From assembly GCF_000353285.1 (NCBI RefSeq), contig NZ_KB731324.1:1072577-1136576 (forward strand): DNA of 64,000 nucleotides, read 5' to 3'. Below the pieces are notes generated by a model, which made no database searches, had not been told where the DNA came from, and saw only the letters and a list, made by a program, of their open reading frames with translations. The DNA comes from Leptolyngbya boryana PCC 6306. Its GTDB lineage: Bacteria > Cyanobacteriota > Cyanobacteriia > Leptolyngbyales > Leptolyngbyaceae. The position numbers were made by a program, and so were the translations under genes. Positions 42,687 through 50,747 of the stretch are shown piece by piece; position 1 is the stretch's first letter; each line of letters begins with the position of its first letter.

Positions 42687-43584
42687 ACAGGAACAGAAAT
42701 CCTAACCCAAATAGCAATCCGAACCAAAAATGCAATTCAACCGCAATTAATCGACAACGCAAGAGTTTATGGGGTTGATGATACTGTGAACCGATTGTAT
42801 GACATAGCCTTTTCGCAACTGGAAAACTCAGCAGCGAGAGCAACGTCCAAACTGGGAACAGTTTCAAAATGACAAATAGAATGGTCAACGCATAAAAGCT
42901 GCCACAAATCCAAGGAAGAAGCTGAGCAGAGCGCTTCGCGCCAAGCCGAACCACCGGAGACTTTTTCCCGATCGCTGCATCATCTTCGACTTGATTAAAA
43001 TGCGAACAAAACAGAATCAAACTCGTCGCAATTCCCACTCCGATCGAAGCCGCTAAATTTGTTCCTGACCAAGCTTTAGTCTGACTATAATAAGCCGCCG
43101 AAAATGCTAAAGGTCCAAATGCTAAGAAACACAATGGCTCGCCCAAACCCTGATAGCTCAATCGAAATGGAGGTCCTTGATAGATATAACCGATCGCACA
43201 ACAAGCCAGCACTAACCCAATCACAGTAAAGTCACCCTGCATCAGCGCGATCGCCAAAATTCCCGATAATCCCGCTACCAAAAAAGCATTGGAAATCCAA
43301 AAGATCAGCGACTTATTTCCAGTCAAATTCACGACCGAATTCGCCTTATTGACATCGACTCCTGTCTCAGAATCAAACACGTCATTGCTGAGATTTTCCC
43401 AAGCCAGAATCAAAATTGCAGAAATTAGAAACGTAAAAAATACCAGAAGATTCAACGATCGAGTCTCTGCAAAAGCCACCGCAGATCCCACCCAAATTGG
43501 CATGACCGCAACGCTATACATCGGCGGTTTAATTGCGGCATACCAAAGTTTTTTCTTAGAAGGCTCAACCGATCGCAAGGTCAT
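42676..43584 (-). CDS. menA: DHNA phytyltransferase MenA
   Basis: 302-residue UbiA-family prenyltransferase with about eight membrane helices. The Asp-rich motifs are NDVFDSETGVDVNK and HFNQVEDDAAIGK, binding phytyl diphosphate; the reaction attaches phytyl to dihydroxynaphthoate in phylloquinone for photosystem I. The start lies after GGAGATGAG. It heads the overlapping men genes; purE lies 93 bp upstream on the same strand. Confidence 0.92.
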   Translation of the reverse strand: MTLRSVEPSKKKLWYAAIKPPMYSVAVMPIWVGSAVAFAETRSLNLLVFFTFLISAILILAWENLSNDVFDSETGVDVNKANSVVNLTGNKSLIFWISNAFLVAGLSGILAIALMQGDFTVIGLVLACCAIGYIYQGPPFRLSYQGLGEPLCFLAFGPLAFSAAYYSQTKAWSGTNLAASIGVGIATSLILFCSHFNQVEDDAAIGKKSPVVRLGAKRSAQLLPWICGSFYALTILFVILKLFPVWTLLSLLSFPVAKRLCHTIGSQYHQPHKLLRCRLIAVELHFWFGLLFGLGFLFLYAI

Positions 43585-43677
43585 CCACTCATCTCCTAAT
43601 TACTGAAAAGCTTATGAGCAAGCGATTTCCAGTCTCCCATTTGAGTTTGAACCAAATTACGATCGGTTATAGAAACG

Positions 43678-44196
43678 TTACATCTGTTGAAGATACTGCT
43701 GATATCCAACCCGCCCTAACTCTGCCTGCTTTTGCTGCACCATATCCGTCAAACTCTGGCGATACGCTTGCAGTTTGGCAAACAACTCAGCATCATGACT
43801 GCCCAAAATCTGAACAGCCAAGAGTCCTGCATTTTTGGCATTCCCGATCGCCACAGTCGCCACTGGAATTCCCGCAGGCATTTGCACGATCGAGTACAGC
43901 GAATCGATCCCCTGAAGCGTCTTCGTCTGTACCGGAACCCCAATCACAGGCAACACCGTCATCGCTGCCACCATTCCCGGCAAATGCGCTGCACCTCCAG
44001 CCCCGGCAATAATCACTTTCAATCCACGAGTATGCGCCTCTTTTGCATACTGCACCATTCGCTCTGGCGTGCGATGTGCCGAGACAATTTCCACTTCACA
44101 CGGCACACCAAACTCCTCACAAACTGCGATCGCTGCCTGCATCGTCGGCAGATCCGAATCGCTTCCCATAATGATCCCAATTAGCGGCTGACTCAT
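43678..44196 (-). CDS. purE: N5-CAIR mutase PurE
   Basis: 172 residues; converts N5-carboxyaminoimidazole ribonucleotide to CAIR in purine synthesis. Motifs: [34 protein letters not shown] (catalytic His), [32 protein letters not shown]. The frame is open to 44226, but the ATG at 44196 gives the standard [10 protein letters not shown] start. The divergent nagA begins only 40 bases away. Confidence 0.95.
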   Translation of the reverse strand: MSQPLIGIIMGSDSDLPTMQAAIAVCEEFGVPCEVEIVSAHRTPERMVQYAKEAHTRGLKVIIAGAGGAAHLPGMVAAMTVLPVIGVPVQTKTLQGIDSLYSIVQMPAGIPVATVAIGNAKNAGLLAVQILGSHDAELFAKLQAYRQSLTDMVQQKQAELGRVGYQQYLQQM

Positions 44197-44236
44197 GTGC
44201 GAAAATCCAAAACGAATCCAGATCAAACACTAAAAC

Positions 44237-45370
44237 ATGCTGATTATCAATGCTCAAGTTCCTGGTTTCTCCGGTTTGCAGCAAATCTTGATCGAGAATG
44301 ACAAAATCGTTGAGATTGCACCCTCGATCCAATCCCCAGCCGAAGCCAGCGAAACTTCGACCCTTGTGATCGATGCTGAAGGAGATTGGATCTCGTTAGG
44401 CGGCATTGATTTACAAATTAACGGGGCATTAGGCTTAGCCTTTCCCGATCTCAACTCAGATAACGCCCACCAGTTAGACAAAATTTGTGACTTTCTTTGG
44501 CATCAAGGTATCGATGGATTCTTGCCCACAATTGTTACAACCTCGATCGAGAATATTCAGCGATCGCTCCAAATCATCGCTGAAGCCAATCATCCTGAAA
44601 TTCTAGGCGTTCATCTCGAAGGTCCGTTTCTCAATCCGCAAAAACGAGGCGCACATCCTGAAGAATTTCTTCTGCCCTGCACAATTGAAACGATTAAACA
44701 GGTTTTAGGCGATTATGCCTCGATCGTCAAAGTCATAACGTTAGCTCCAGAACTCGATCCCAGTGGAGCCACGATCGAATATCTCAAATCTCTCGGCATT
44801 ACCGTTAGTCTCGGACACTCTCAATCAACCGCAACCCAAGCCCAACAAGCCTTTGATCAAGGCGCTTCAATGGTCACACATGCTTTCAACGCGATGCCCA
44901 GTTTGCACCATCGCGAACCTGGACTACTAGGAGCCGCCATTACAAATCCTCACGTTTATTGTGGCTTAATTGCAGATGGGCAGCATGTCTCACCGATCAT
45001 GATGGAGATTTTGCTCAAAGCGAGCGAATACGATCGCGGAATTTTTCTTGTCAGTGATGCCCTTTCACCGCTTGGACTCCCGGACGGACGCTATCCTTGG
45101 GACACTCGACAAATCGAGGTGACAAATGGCACCGCAAGATTATTCGACGGCACTTTAGCCGGAACAACGCGATCTCTCTTTTCAGGTGTGCAAAATCTGG
45201 TGAATTGGAACCTTTGTGATCTGGGAACTGCGATCGCGCTATCGACGACTGCTCCCCGCACTGCAATACATCTTCCAACCTATCTATATCAGCCTGCGCG
45301 TCTTTTACGCTGGAGCCAAGTTGGTCAAGAAATCCAAATGCAGCGTCTCACCACAAATATTGCTTCGTAA
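44237..45370 (+). CDS. nagA: N-acetylglucosamine-6-phosphate deacetylase NagA
   Basis: 377-residue amidohydrolase that removes acetate from GlcNAc-6-phosphate for cell-wall recycling. Motifs: GGIDLQINGALG, GVHLEGPFLNPQKRGAH (metal site), SLGHSQSTATQAQQAFDQGA, VTHAFNAMPSL, and SDALSPLGLPDG (catalytic Asp). It is divergent from purE with a 40-base gap. Start at ATG 44237; no good ribosome site visible, which may be due to an overlap of control elements with the purE 5' end. Confidence 0.92.
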   Translation: MLIINAQVPGFSGLQQILIENDKIVEIAPSIQSPAEASETSTLVIDAEGDWISLGGIDLQINGALGLAFPDLNSDNAHQLDKICDFLWHQGIDGFLPTIVTTSIENIQRSLQIIAEANHPEILGVHLEGPFLNPQKRGAHPEEFLLPCTIETIKQVLGDYASIVKVITLAPELDPSGATIEYLKSLGITVSLGHSQSTATQAQQAFDQGASMVTHAFNAMPSLHHREPGLLGAAITNPHVYCGLIADGQHVSPIMMEILLKASEYDRGIFLVSDALSPLGLPDGRYPWDTRQIEVTNGTARLFDGTLAGTTRSLFSGVQNLVNWNLCDLGTAIALSTTAPRTAIHLPTYLYQPARLLRWSQVGQEIQMQRLTTNIAS

Positions 45371-45938
45371 ACAAATTTTATGTGACAGATACAATTCTGT
45401 CTCACTGAATTCCGTAAATTTTCTCAAACTCTCTTACACTTCGATATAGGACAGGTGGTGCGTAACTCGTTACCCTCCGTAGACTTATCCCTGTTCAGAG
45501 AAATCCGAAAACCCCTAAAAAAACGGGGCACGGTTCAGGTGCCCCCAAGATACTCAGATTGACTTGTCAAAGCAAAAGTTCCCTCACAGCCTCAACAGAC
45601 CTGTAAAATTACGGGCAACTGCCGAGTGATTTGGGGTTTTGCCTTCTCGTAGAATACCTGAGAATACCGAGGCGTAGTGATGGCTACATGAAAATTTCAT
45701 AAGAACCTCATGTTTGTACGCAAATTATTAGCAATCCACGAATAAGACCAAAAGTAAGACCAGTTCTTGCACCACAAAGTCAGGCGATATCTTTTCTAGT
45801 CGTCAAGTGGATGGATTTTGCGAAGTGGGGAGATGGGGAGTGGGGAGTCTCTTCGTGGAATTTCGCTCTGATCTGGGTTCAGGGGCGATCGTCGTAATAC
45901 GATAGTTGAGGCGAATCAACGAGATCACAAGCGGATAT
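45371..45938. other. Gene-poor stretch before chlM
   Basis: 568 bases without a convincing gene. A hairpin GGGGCAC / GTGCCCC lies at 45525-45545. Between 45690 and 45780 runs AT-rich sequence with repeated AAGACCA strings (45746, 45757). The left copy of the chlM-flanking repeat is at 45824-45845. A 38-codon minus frame at about 45580-45700 has no support. No RNA gene recognised. Confidence 0.5.
45824..45845 (+). repeat. Left copy of 22-bp inverted repeat around chlM
   Basis: Begins AGTGGGGAGATGGGG; its exact reverse complement is at 46662-46683. G-rich pattern related to the terminator arms at 24662. Confidence 0.85.
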
Positions 45939-46625
45939 ATGAACGGAGTGGATGATAAAACCGAAGTGCGTGAGTATTTCAATGCCACGGGCTTCGATCG
46001 CTGGAAACGTATCTACGGCGATGGTGAAGTAAATAAGGTACAACTCGATATCCGCACAGGGCATCAGCAAACAGTCGATACTTTGCTGGACTGGTTCAAA
46101 GCAGATGAAAATCTAGCAGATTTGACGATCTGCGATGCGGGATGTGGAGTTGGCAGCTTGAGTATTCCGCTGGCACAAGCAGGTGCAACCGTTTTTTCGA
46201 GTGATATCTCAGAAAAAATGGTGGAAGAAGGGAAAGAAAGAGCGATCGCGCTTGGACTGAAAGATAATCCGACTTTTGTCGTACAAGATTTGGAGACTCT
46301 AAGCGGCAAGTATCATACCGTCGTTTGTCTGGATGTGCTGATTCACTATCCGACCGAGCAAGCCGCCGATATGATCAAACACTTAGCAAGTTTGGCGGAA
46401 AATCGTTTAATTCTCAGCTTTGCCCCGAAGACCTGTTTATTAGTGATTTTGAAGCGAATCGGTGAGTTTTTCCCAGGCCCGAGTAAGACGACTCGCGCTT
46501 ATCAGCATCGTGAGAAAGACATCGTAAAAGTGTTAGAAGACTGTGGATTGAAAGTCAAGCGAACTGCAATGACGAGCACGAAGTTTTACTTCTCTCGTAT
46601 GTTGGAAGCTGTTCGTGAAGAATAG
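45939..46625 (+). CDS. chlM: Magnesium-protoporphyrin IX methyltransferase
   Basis: 228-residue SAM methyltransferase that methylates the 13-propionate of Mg-protoporphyrin in chlorophyll synthesis. Motifs: REYFNATGFDRWKRIYGDGEVNKVQLDIR (family start, in parts), ICDAGCGVGSLSIPLA (SAM site), FVVQDLETLSG, CLDVLIHYP, and FPGPSKTTRAYQHRE. The frame has a TTG at 45906; ATG at 45939 fits the family start. Perfect inverted repeats lie just outside the gene on both sides. It is downstream of nagA but separated by about 570 bases. Confidence 0.93.
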   Translation: MNGVDDKTEVREYFNATGFDRWKRIYGDGEVNKVQLDIRTGHQQTVDTLLDWFKADENLADLTICDAGCGVGSLSIPLAQAGATVFSSDISEKMVEEGKERAIALGLKDNPTFVVQDLETLSGKYHTVVCLDVLIHYPTEQAADMIKHLASLAENRLILSFAPKTCLLVILKRIGEFFPGPSKTTRAYQHREKDIVKVLEDCGLKVKRTAMTSTKFYFSRMLEAVREE

Positions 46626-46661
46626 GAAGATAGGGGGATAGGGAGAATGCAGCTTTCGCTA

Positions 46662-46683
46662 CCCCACTCCCCATCTCCCCACT
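46662..46683 (-). repeat. Right copy of 22-bp inverted repeat around chlM
   Basis: Exact inverse complement of 45824-45845, ending in CTCCCCACT. It lies between the stop of chlM and the stop of the minus-strand gene at 46684 (touching its end) and may also act as a terminator with the G-rich string at 46630-46642. Confidence 0.85.
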
Positions 46684-47490
46684 TTACCGAGTCCCCGTGA
46701 CACTCGCCCAAAAGTATTTTTTGAATGAATTCATATCTGTATTCACGGTGAGTTTTTTCGACCAAGTGTAAATGTCGAAAGCAACCCGATCGCCATTCAT
46801 CTCAAATCCACCGAGCAACGTTACCCAATGGCTCGGAAATGGAACCGGAGGGGGATCGCCTTGTAAAAATCCTTCAGCAGTGACGAGCAGCATCGCCACA
46901 CCACCCGACTGAATCGCGGCGATCGCCGCCTGCATCGCTTTGACATCACTAAACAGATATGCCTGATGATAGGCAGTCTTGGAATAGCCTAAAAGCTCAT
47001 CAATCCAGCCTTTAACCTCCCAAGATTTCGTCATACCGGCTAGATTCCGAATCAGATCAGGCGCATTTGGTTCTACTGGAAATAGAGAATTCTCTGACTC
47101 GCGCAACGTTGATAAAACCATCCAATCTGCTTGCTCCATGCGCAAATTCTGATCTCGATTGCTCCGCAGCGCAGCGCTTGCTTGAATCCAACGGTTTGTG
47201 CCTTGAAACCCACCCCTTTCAAATAGAGTCTGGCAAATCTGAACGTAACGAGTCGGTTGCTTGCGAACCAGTTCAAACAACACACTGGCGGGTCCACAAA
47301 ACGGCTGCCCACCTTGATTGATTTGGAACGGATCAGCGACGCGCGATCGCATCTCTGCAATCACCGTTGCCTTATCCAAACCCGCCCAAATCCCCGTGGC
47401 ACGCGATTGCTCAAATGCATCAATCTCACTCATCGCCGCCTGAACGTAGCCTGCATCCGGCGCATATAAATTAGCCGCAGTTGTGATCAT
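46684..47490 (-). CDS. Putative papain-like cysteine peptidase-fold protein
   Basis: 268 residues. The layout suggests a papain-like (C39/phytochelatin-synthase-like) fold: Cys65 in GGQPFCGPASVLFELVRKQ, His221 in PSHWVTLLGGF and Asp239 in RVAFDIYTW. No signal peptide or membrane helix. The family is not recognised with certainty; similar domains occur as bacterial toxins, effectors or self-standing peptidases. ATG at 47490 has AAGGAG eight bases upstream; the frame extends to a GTG at 47541, within a 14-bp palindrome, and I do not use it. Confidence 0.72.
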   Translation of the reverse strand: MITTAANLYAPDAGYVQAAMSEIDAFEQSRATGIWAGLDKATVIAEMRSRVADPFQINQGGQPFCGPASVLFELVRKQPTRYVQICQTLFERGGFQGTNRWIQASAALRSNRDQNLRMEQADWMVLSTLRESENSLFPVEPNAPDLIRNLAGMTKSWEVKGWIDELLGYSKTAYHQAYLFSDVKAMQAAIAAIQSGGVAMLLVTAEGFLQGDPPPVPFPSHWVTLLGGFEMNGDRVAFDIYTWSKKLTVNTDMNSFKKYFWASVTGTR

Positions 47491-47527
47491 TACCGGGACT
47501 CCTTCTGGGGAAAAAAGAACTGCATCG

Positions 47528-47541
47528 GTGATATATATCAC
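47528..47541. promoter_or_regulatory. 14-bp palindrome GTGATATATATCAC
   Basis: Perfect dyad about 38 bases upstream of the chosen start of the papain-like gene. It could be an operator for that gene or for the divergent gene at 47643. Position and symmetry are the only support. Confidence 0.35.
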
Positions 47542-47642
47542 TTCCTAAAGAGGAAAAAGTCACGGGTCAGTCCTTGATCTGTCACCCACGCTCCACTTCA
47601 AAAAGCCGATATTAGTATCACAACGCTCTTGTAGTTTTCCCG

Positions 47643-47852
47643 ATGGAATCCTCTCTTTTACTGACAGATTCAATTTCCGATTTGTTCGCTGAAGTCAGCA
47701 ATACAGGCAGAATGACTCCGCTGGCTTGTCAAAAGCTTCAAGCGGCAATGTTGGATCAGCAAACAACTGACGAAGAAAAGCAAGCAATCGAGCGCCTACT
47801 CTATGCGATCCGATTGGGTCGCGTTCAGGTCATTGAAGAAATCCATGGCTGA
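47643..47852 (+). CDS. Small conserved cyanobacterial protein
   Basis: 69 residues, helical and acidic: SISDLFAEVSNTGRMTPLACQKLQAAML and DEEKQAIERLLYAIRLGRVQV. I recall such short proteins in cyanobacteria, sometimes beside two-component or DUF2949 genes, but no function. Its stop overlaps the start of the next gene by eight bases. Confidence 0.65.
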   Translation: MESSLLLTDSISDLFAEVSNTGRMTPLACQKLQAAMLDQQTTDEEKQAIERLLYAIRLGRVQVIEEIHG

Positions 47853-48099
47853 TAGAACGCGATCGCTGATTCAATTTCTCACTGATGAGCTAGCTGTCTC
47901 ATCCGATTCGATAAAAATCGGGCTACAGTACTCAGAGGAGATCGATAGCCTCTTACCGATCGTACTTTGGCAGTACGGCTTTATTACACTGACTGAATTA
48001 GAAACAATCTTCGATTGGCTTGCCGCTTCTACTTCTGTCATCAGCAGCAGTCATCTGTCTGACAGGGTAACTCTCTGGCTAGATGAAGTAATTCAGTAA
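47845..48099 (+). CDS. DUF2949-family protein
   Basis: 84 residues: LIQFLTDELAVSSDSIKIGLQYSEEIDSLLPIVLWQYGFITLTELETIFDWL in parts, matching DUF2949, a cyanobacteria-specific family of unknown function. The frame is open from 47803, but the ATG at 47845 gives the standard start and overlaps the previous stop, consistent with coupling. Confidence 0.82.
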   Translation: MADRTRSLIQFLTDELAVSSDSIKIGLQYSEEIDSLLPIVLWQYGFITLTELETIFDWLAASTSVISSSHLSDRVTLWLDEVIQ

Positions 48100-48142
48100 A
48101 ACCGCTTACAGTCTGAGTTAATACGCAGAACGGAGGTTAAGA

Positions 48143-49228
48143 ATGCGAATTGCTCAGATTGCTCCTTTGTGGGAGACAGTTCCTCCTCCCGCTTATGGTG
48201 GGGCAGAACTGGTTGTGAGTTTATTGACTGAAGAACTTGTTCGTCGTGGTCATGAAGTTACATTGTTTGCAACAGGAGATTCCAGAACCCAAGCGAATCT
48301 TGAAGCGATTCATCCCAGTGCATTGCGATTAGATCCATCTGTCAAAGAACATACAGCTTATGAAGCAATGCAGTTAAGTCAGGTTTATCAGCACTCAGAC
48401 GAATTTGACATTATTCATTCCCATATTGGATTTGCTGCATTGGCTTGCGCGCAATTAGTGAAAACGCCGACTGTACATACTTTACATGGAACATTTAGCT
48501 TAGATAATCAGAAAGCATTCAGTCTTGCTAAGTCTCAGCCTTATGTAAGTATCTCAGATACTCAACGGGAGCCACAATTAGAGTTAAATTATGTCGCTAC
48601 GGTTTACAACGGGATCGATCCTGCGACTCATCAGTTTTATTCTCAGCCAGATGAACTACAGTACCTGGCTTTCTTAGGGCGACTTTCACCTGAGAAAGGT
48701 CCACATCATGCGATCGAGATTGCGAAACGGACTGGATATCCACTGAAAATAGCGGGAAAGGTCGATCGAGTCGATGTCGATTATTTTGAGCAAGAGATTA
48801 AACCGCACATTGATGGCGAACAAATTCAATATCTAGGCGAAGCAAATCATATTCAGAAAAATCATTTAATGGGCAATGCGATTGCAACATTATTCCCGAT
48901 TACTTGGCGTGAACCGTTCGGATTAGTCATGGTGGAGTCTATGGTTGCAGGGACACCCGTGATCGCGTTAGAACTCGGGGCGACTTCTGAAGTCATTGCA
49001 CATGAAAAGACCGGATTCCTCTGCCAAAACGTCGATGAATGTATTGAGGCTGTGCATCGGATTGATGAAATCGATCGCATTGCTTGCCGTAGACATGTAG
49101 AAGAAAAGTTTGGTGTGAAGCAGATGGTCGATGGTTACGAAGCAGTCTATCGACAGTTGCTTGCTGAGAAGTTTGCTCAGAATGGACATAGCAAGAGTGC
49201 GCCCTCTCTAGCTGGGATGAAATATTAG
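48143..49228 (+). CDS. Family 4 glycosyltransferase
   Basis: 361 residues of GT-B fold: AQIAPLWETVPPPAYGGAE and LVRRGHEVTLFATGDS at the N-terminus, AFLGRLSPEKGPHHAIEIAKR in the middle, and the EX7E motif in REPFGLVMVESMVAGTPVIAL. Substrate is unknown; sugar addition to a cell-surface or storage molecule is likely. It is preceded by CGGAGGTTAAG a few bases before ATG, a good ribosome site, and ends at a terminator. Possibly cotranscribed with the two small genes upstream. Confidence 0.87.
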   Translation: MRIAQIAPLWETVPPPAYGGAELVVSLLTEELVRRGHEVTLFATGDSRTQANLEAIHPSALRLDPSVKEHTAYEAMQLSQVYQHSDEFDIIHSHIGFAALACAQLVKTPTVHTLHGTFSLDNQKAFSLAKSQPYVSISDTQREPQLELNYVATVYNGIDPATHQFYSQPDELQYLAFLGRLSPEKGPHHAIEIAKRTGYPLKIAGKVDRVDVDYFEQEIKPHIDGEQIQYLGEANHIQKNHLMGNAIATLFPITWREPFGLVMVESMVAGTPVIALELGATSEVIAHEKTGFLCQNVDECIEAVHRIDEIDRIACRRHVEEKFGVKQMVDGYEAVYRQLLAEKFAQNGHSKSAPSLAGMKY

Positions 49229-49256
49229 AAGAATCGATAAAATTAGCACTTTAGGC

Positions 49257-49286
49257 ATGGGTGATTGATCAAGATCACCCATTTTT
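49257..49286 (+). terminator. Terminator after glycosyltransferase gene
   Basis: Stem ATGGGTGAT / ATCACCCAT, loop TGATCAAG, followed by TTTT. Confidence 0.85.
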
Positions 49287-49393
49287 GTGGAAGCAACTCT
49301 AAAAATGCAGTTGGGTATGATGAAGATACTGCAATGAACCATAAGGATATTGCAAATCGCCAGTTTAATTTGGAACTTCACGGAGTCTGAACG

Positions 49394-49840
49394 ATGTTGA
49401 AACCATTCGGATTTGGAATTTTAGCTACCTTAGTCACAGTCAGTAGTGTCATGACCCCTGCTGCTGCTCAGAATCCACCTAAACCCACTGTTACACCTGC
49501 ACCGGAAGCCCAATTTATTCCAAGAGCGAGAGTAGAACTGAAGGGCGATCGTGTGAACATTATGTTAGTTAACAAAACAAATGCAGCGATTTCGTATCAA
49601 GCGGTTGGCGATACCCAGGTAAGAACCTTGCCTGGTCGGGGAACTGTGATGCTGCAAGGTTTGCGAGTTCCGACAACTTTGACCCTCGATCGCCAAGATT
49701 CTGGGCTACTGCAAGTGACTCCAAAGCAATCTCAAAAGGCTCCTGGCACAATCGAGGTGACTTTAGAAACGAACACTGATCTTGGAACAGACAGCCCCAC
49801 GATGCGCGTTGAAGAAAACGGCTCCATCTTCCTGTACTAA
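49394..49840 (+). CDS. Secreted hypothetical protein
   Basis: 148 residues with signal peptide (FGFGILATLVTVSSVMTPAAAQ), a Pro-rich linker, and a beta-rich domain (ARVELKGDRVNIMLVNKTNAAISYQAVGD; RVPTTLTLDRQDSG; TIEVTLETN). The immunoglobulin-like look suggests a periplasmic beta-sandwich. No family recognised. Ends at the hairpin at 49847. Confidence 0.7.
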   Translation: MLKPFGFGILATLVTVSSVMTPAAAQNPPKPTVTPAPEAQFIPRARVELKGDRVNIMLVNKTNAAISYQAVGDTQVRTLPGRGTVMLQGLRVPTTLTLDRQDSGLLQVTPKQSQKAPGTIEVTLETNTDLGTDSPTMRVEENGSIFLY

Positions 49841-49846
49841 GACACA

Positions 49847-49886
49847 TTACATCACCTAAACCAATCACTGGTCTTGGGTGATGTAA
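49847..49886 (+). terminator. Hairpin after secreted-protein gene
   Basis: Stem TTACATCACC / GGTGATGTAA with an inner ACCA / TGGT pairing; no T-run, so moderate support. Confidence 0.6.
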
Positions 49887-50008
49887 GTAGAAAATTGCCC
49901 GCTACTATAGAATCCGAATTGATCAAGCTCCGCCTGTGCTCAGCTCTGAATGATTGCAGATCGCATGTTTGAAGCTTGCGAATCGGAATTCAATACACGA
50001 ACAGTAGC

Positions 50009-50320
50009 TTATTTCCTGATGTTAGATAGCAACTGTCCGAGTTCTTGAAGTTTAGAAGCTGAACTGCCTTCTTGAGAGCCTACGGCAGAGGAAACTTGAT
50101 GACCGAGAGCCGAGAGAATTGCTGGGATCTCGCCGCTGCGGACACCGCCATCGATCGCTAACTTTAATTCACCTAATGTTTCTGCAATTTCGGTTCCCGT
50201 GAGTTGCTGCTGCCACGCTTCGATATTGGCGATCGCTGCTTCTGGATCAATTTTTGCTAAGTCATTCTTCAAAAGTGCGATTGTGGCATCGAGATCAGCC
50301 GTTTGAGCTTGGTTTGCCAT
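50009..50320 (-). CDS. Small conserved helical protein
   Basis: 103 residues, probably four helices: DATIALLKNDLAKIDPEAAIANIEAWQQQL, EIAETLGELKLAIDGG, AILSALGHQVSSAV, KLQELGQLLSN. Soluble, no Cys. Not a named family that I recognise. It is alone on its strand, divergent from the kinase gene. Confidence 0.62.
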   Translation of the reverse strand: MANQAQTADLDATIALLKNDLAKIDPEAAIANIEAWQQQLTGTEIAETLGELKLAIDGGVRSGEIPAILSALGHQVSSAVGSQEGSSASKLQELGQLLSNIRK

Positions 50321-50747
50321 GAATTTATCCTAACTTTGCTAATAACTCTCCATTCTTTGAAATTCGAGCGCACTCTTCGTCAACCTGTGGGAAGAAACAC
50401 ATCGGAAACAGTGCCCATCTGGGGAATGTATTTTAAGCTGACAACTCTCTACAGTAGAGATGTTCGAGCAGTTGAGCGGGAGTTGTTTGCTTCGGAGTAG
50501 TAGGAGTGCAGCCTGTTACTTTTGATTGCAAACAACACCCCTTTCTTTTCTCTTGGGGCTGATTCAACTTGACGATCGTGGGCTGATGGGATCACCATGA
50601 CGATACTGACTCAGCATTACCATTCATTGTTAAAATCTTGCCTGAAACCATTTCAGTAGTGAATGAAGTCAAGAATTTTACCTGACCGCTGTAGTGATCC
50701 TTAGAGATAGGGTAAAGGCAGCATTAAAACATGAGTGGGGGGAATCC
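50321..50747. other. Intergenic upstream of kinase gene
   Basis: 427 bases. A 65-codon plus frame at 50303-50500 is not convincing as a gene. CCCC/GGGG at about 50536-50560 could pair weakly. The stretch before the kinase start (50730-50747) reads GAGTGGGGGGAATCC and includes a plausible ribosome site. No RNA gene recognised. Confidence 0.45.

Noticed and set aside
45580-45700. Minus-strand 38-codon frame upstream of chlM
   Set aside because: No ribosome site or family resemblance; unsupported.
47528-47541. GTG inside the palindrome as start of the papain-like gene
   Set aside because: The ATG at 47490 has a far better ribosome site; the palindrome is more likely an operator.
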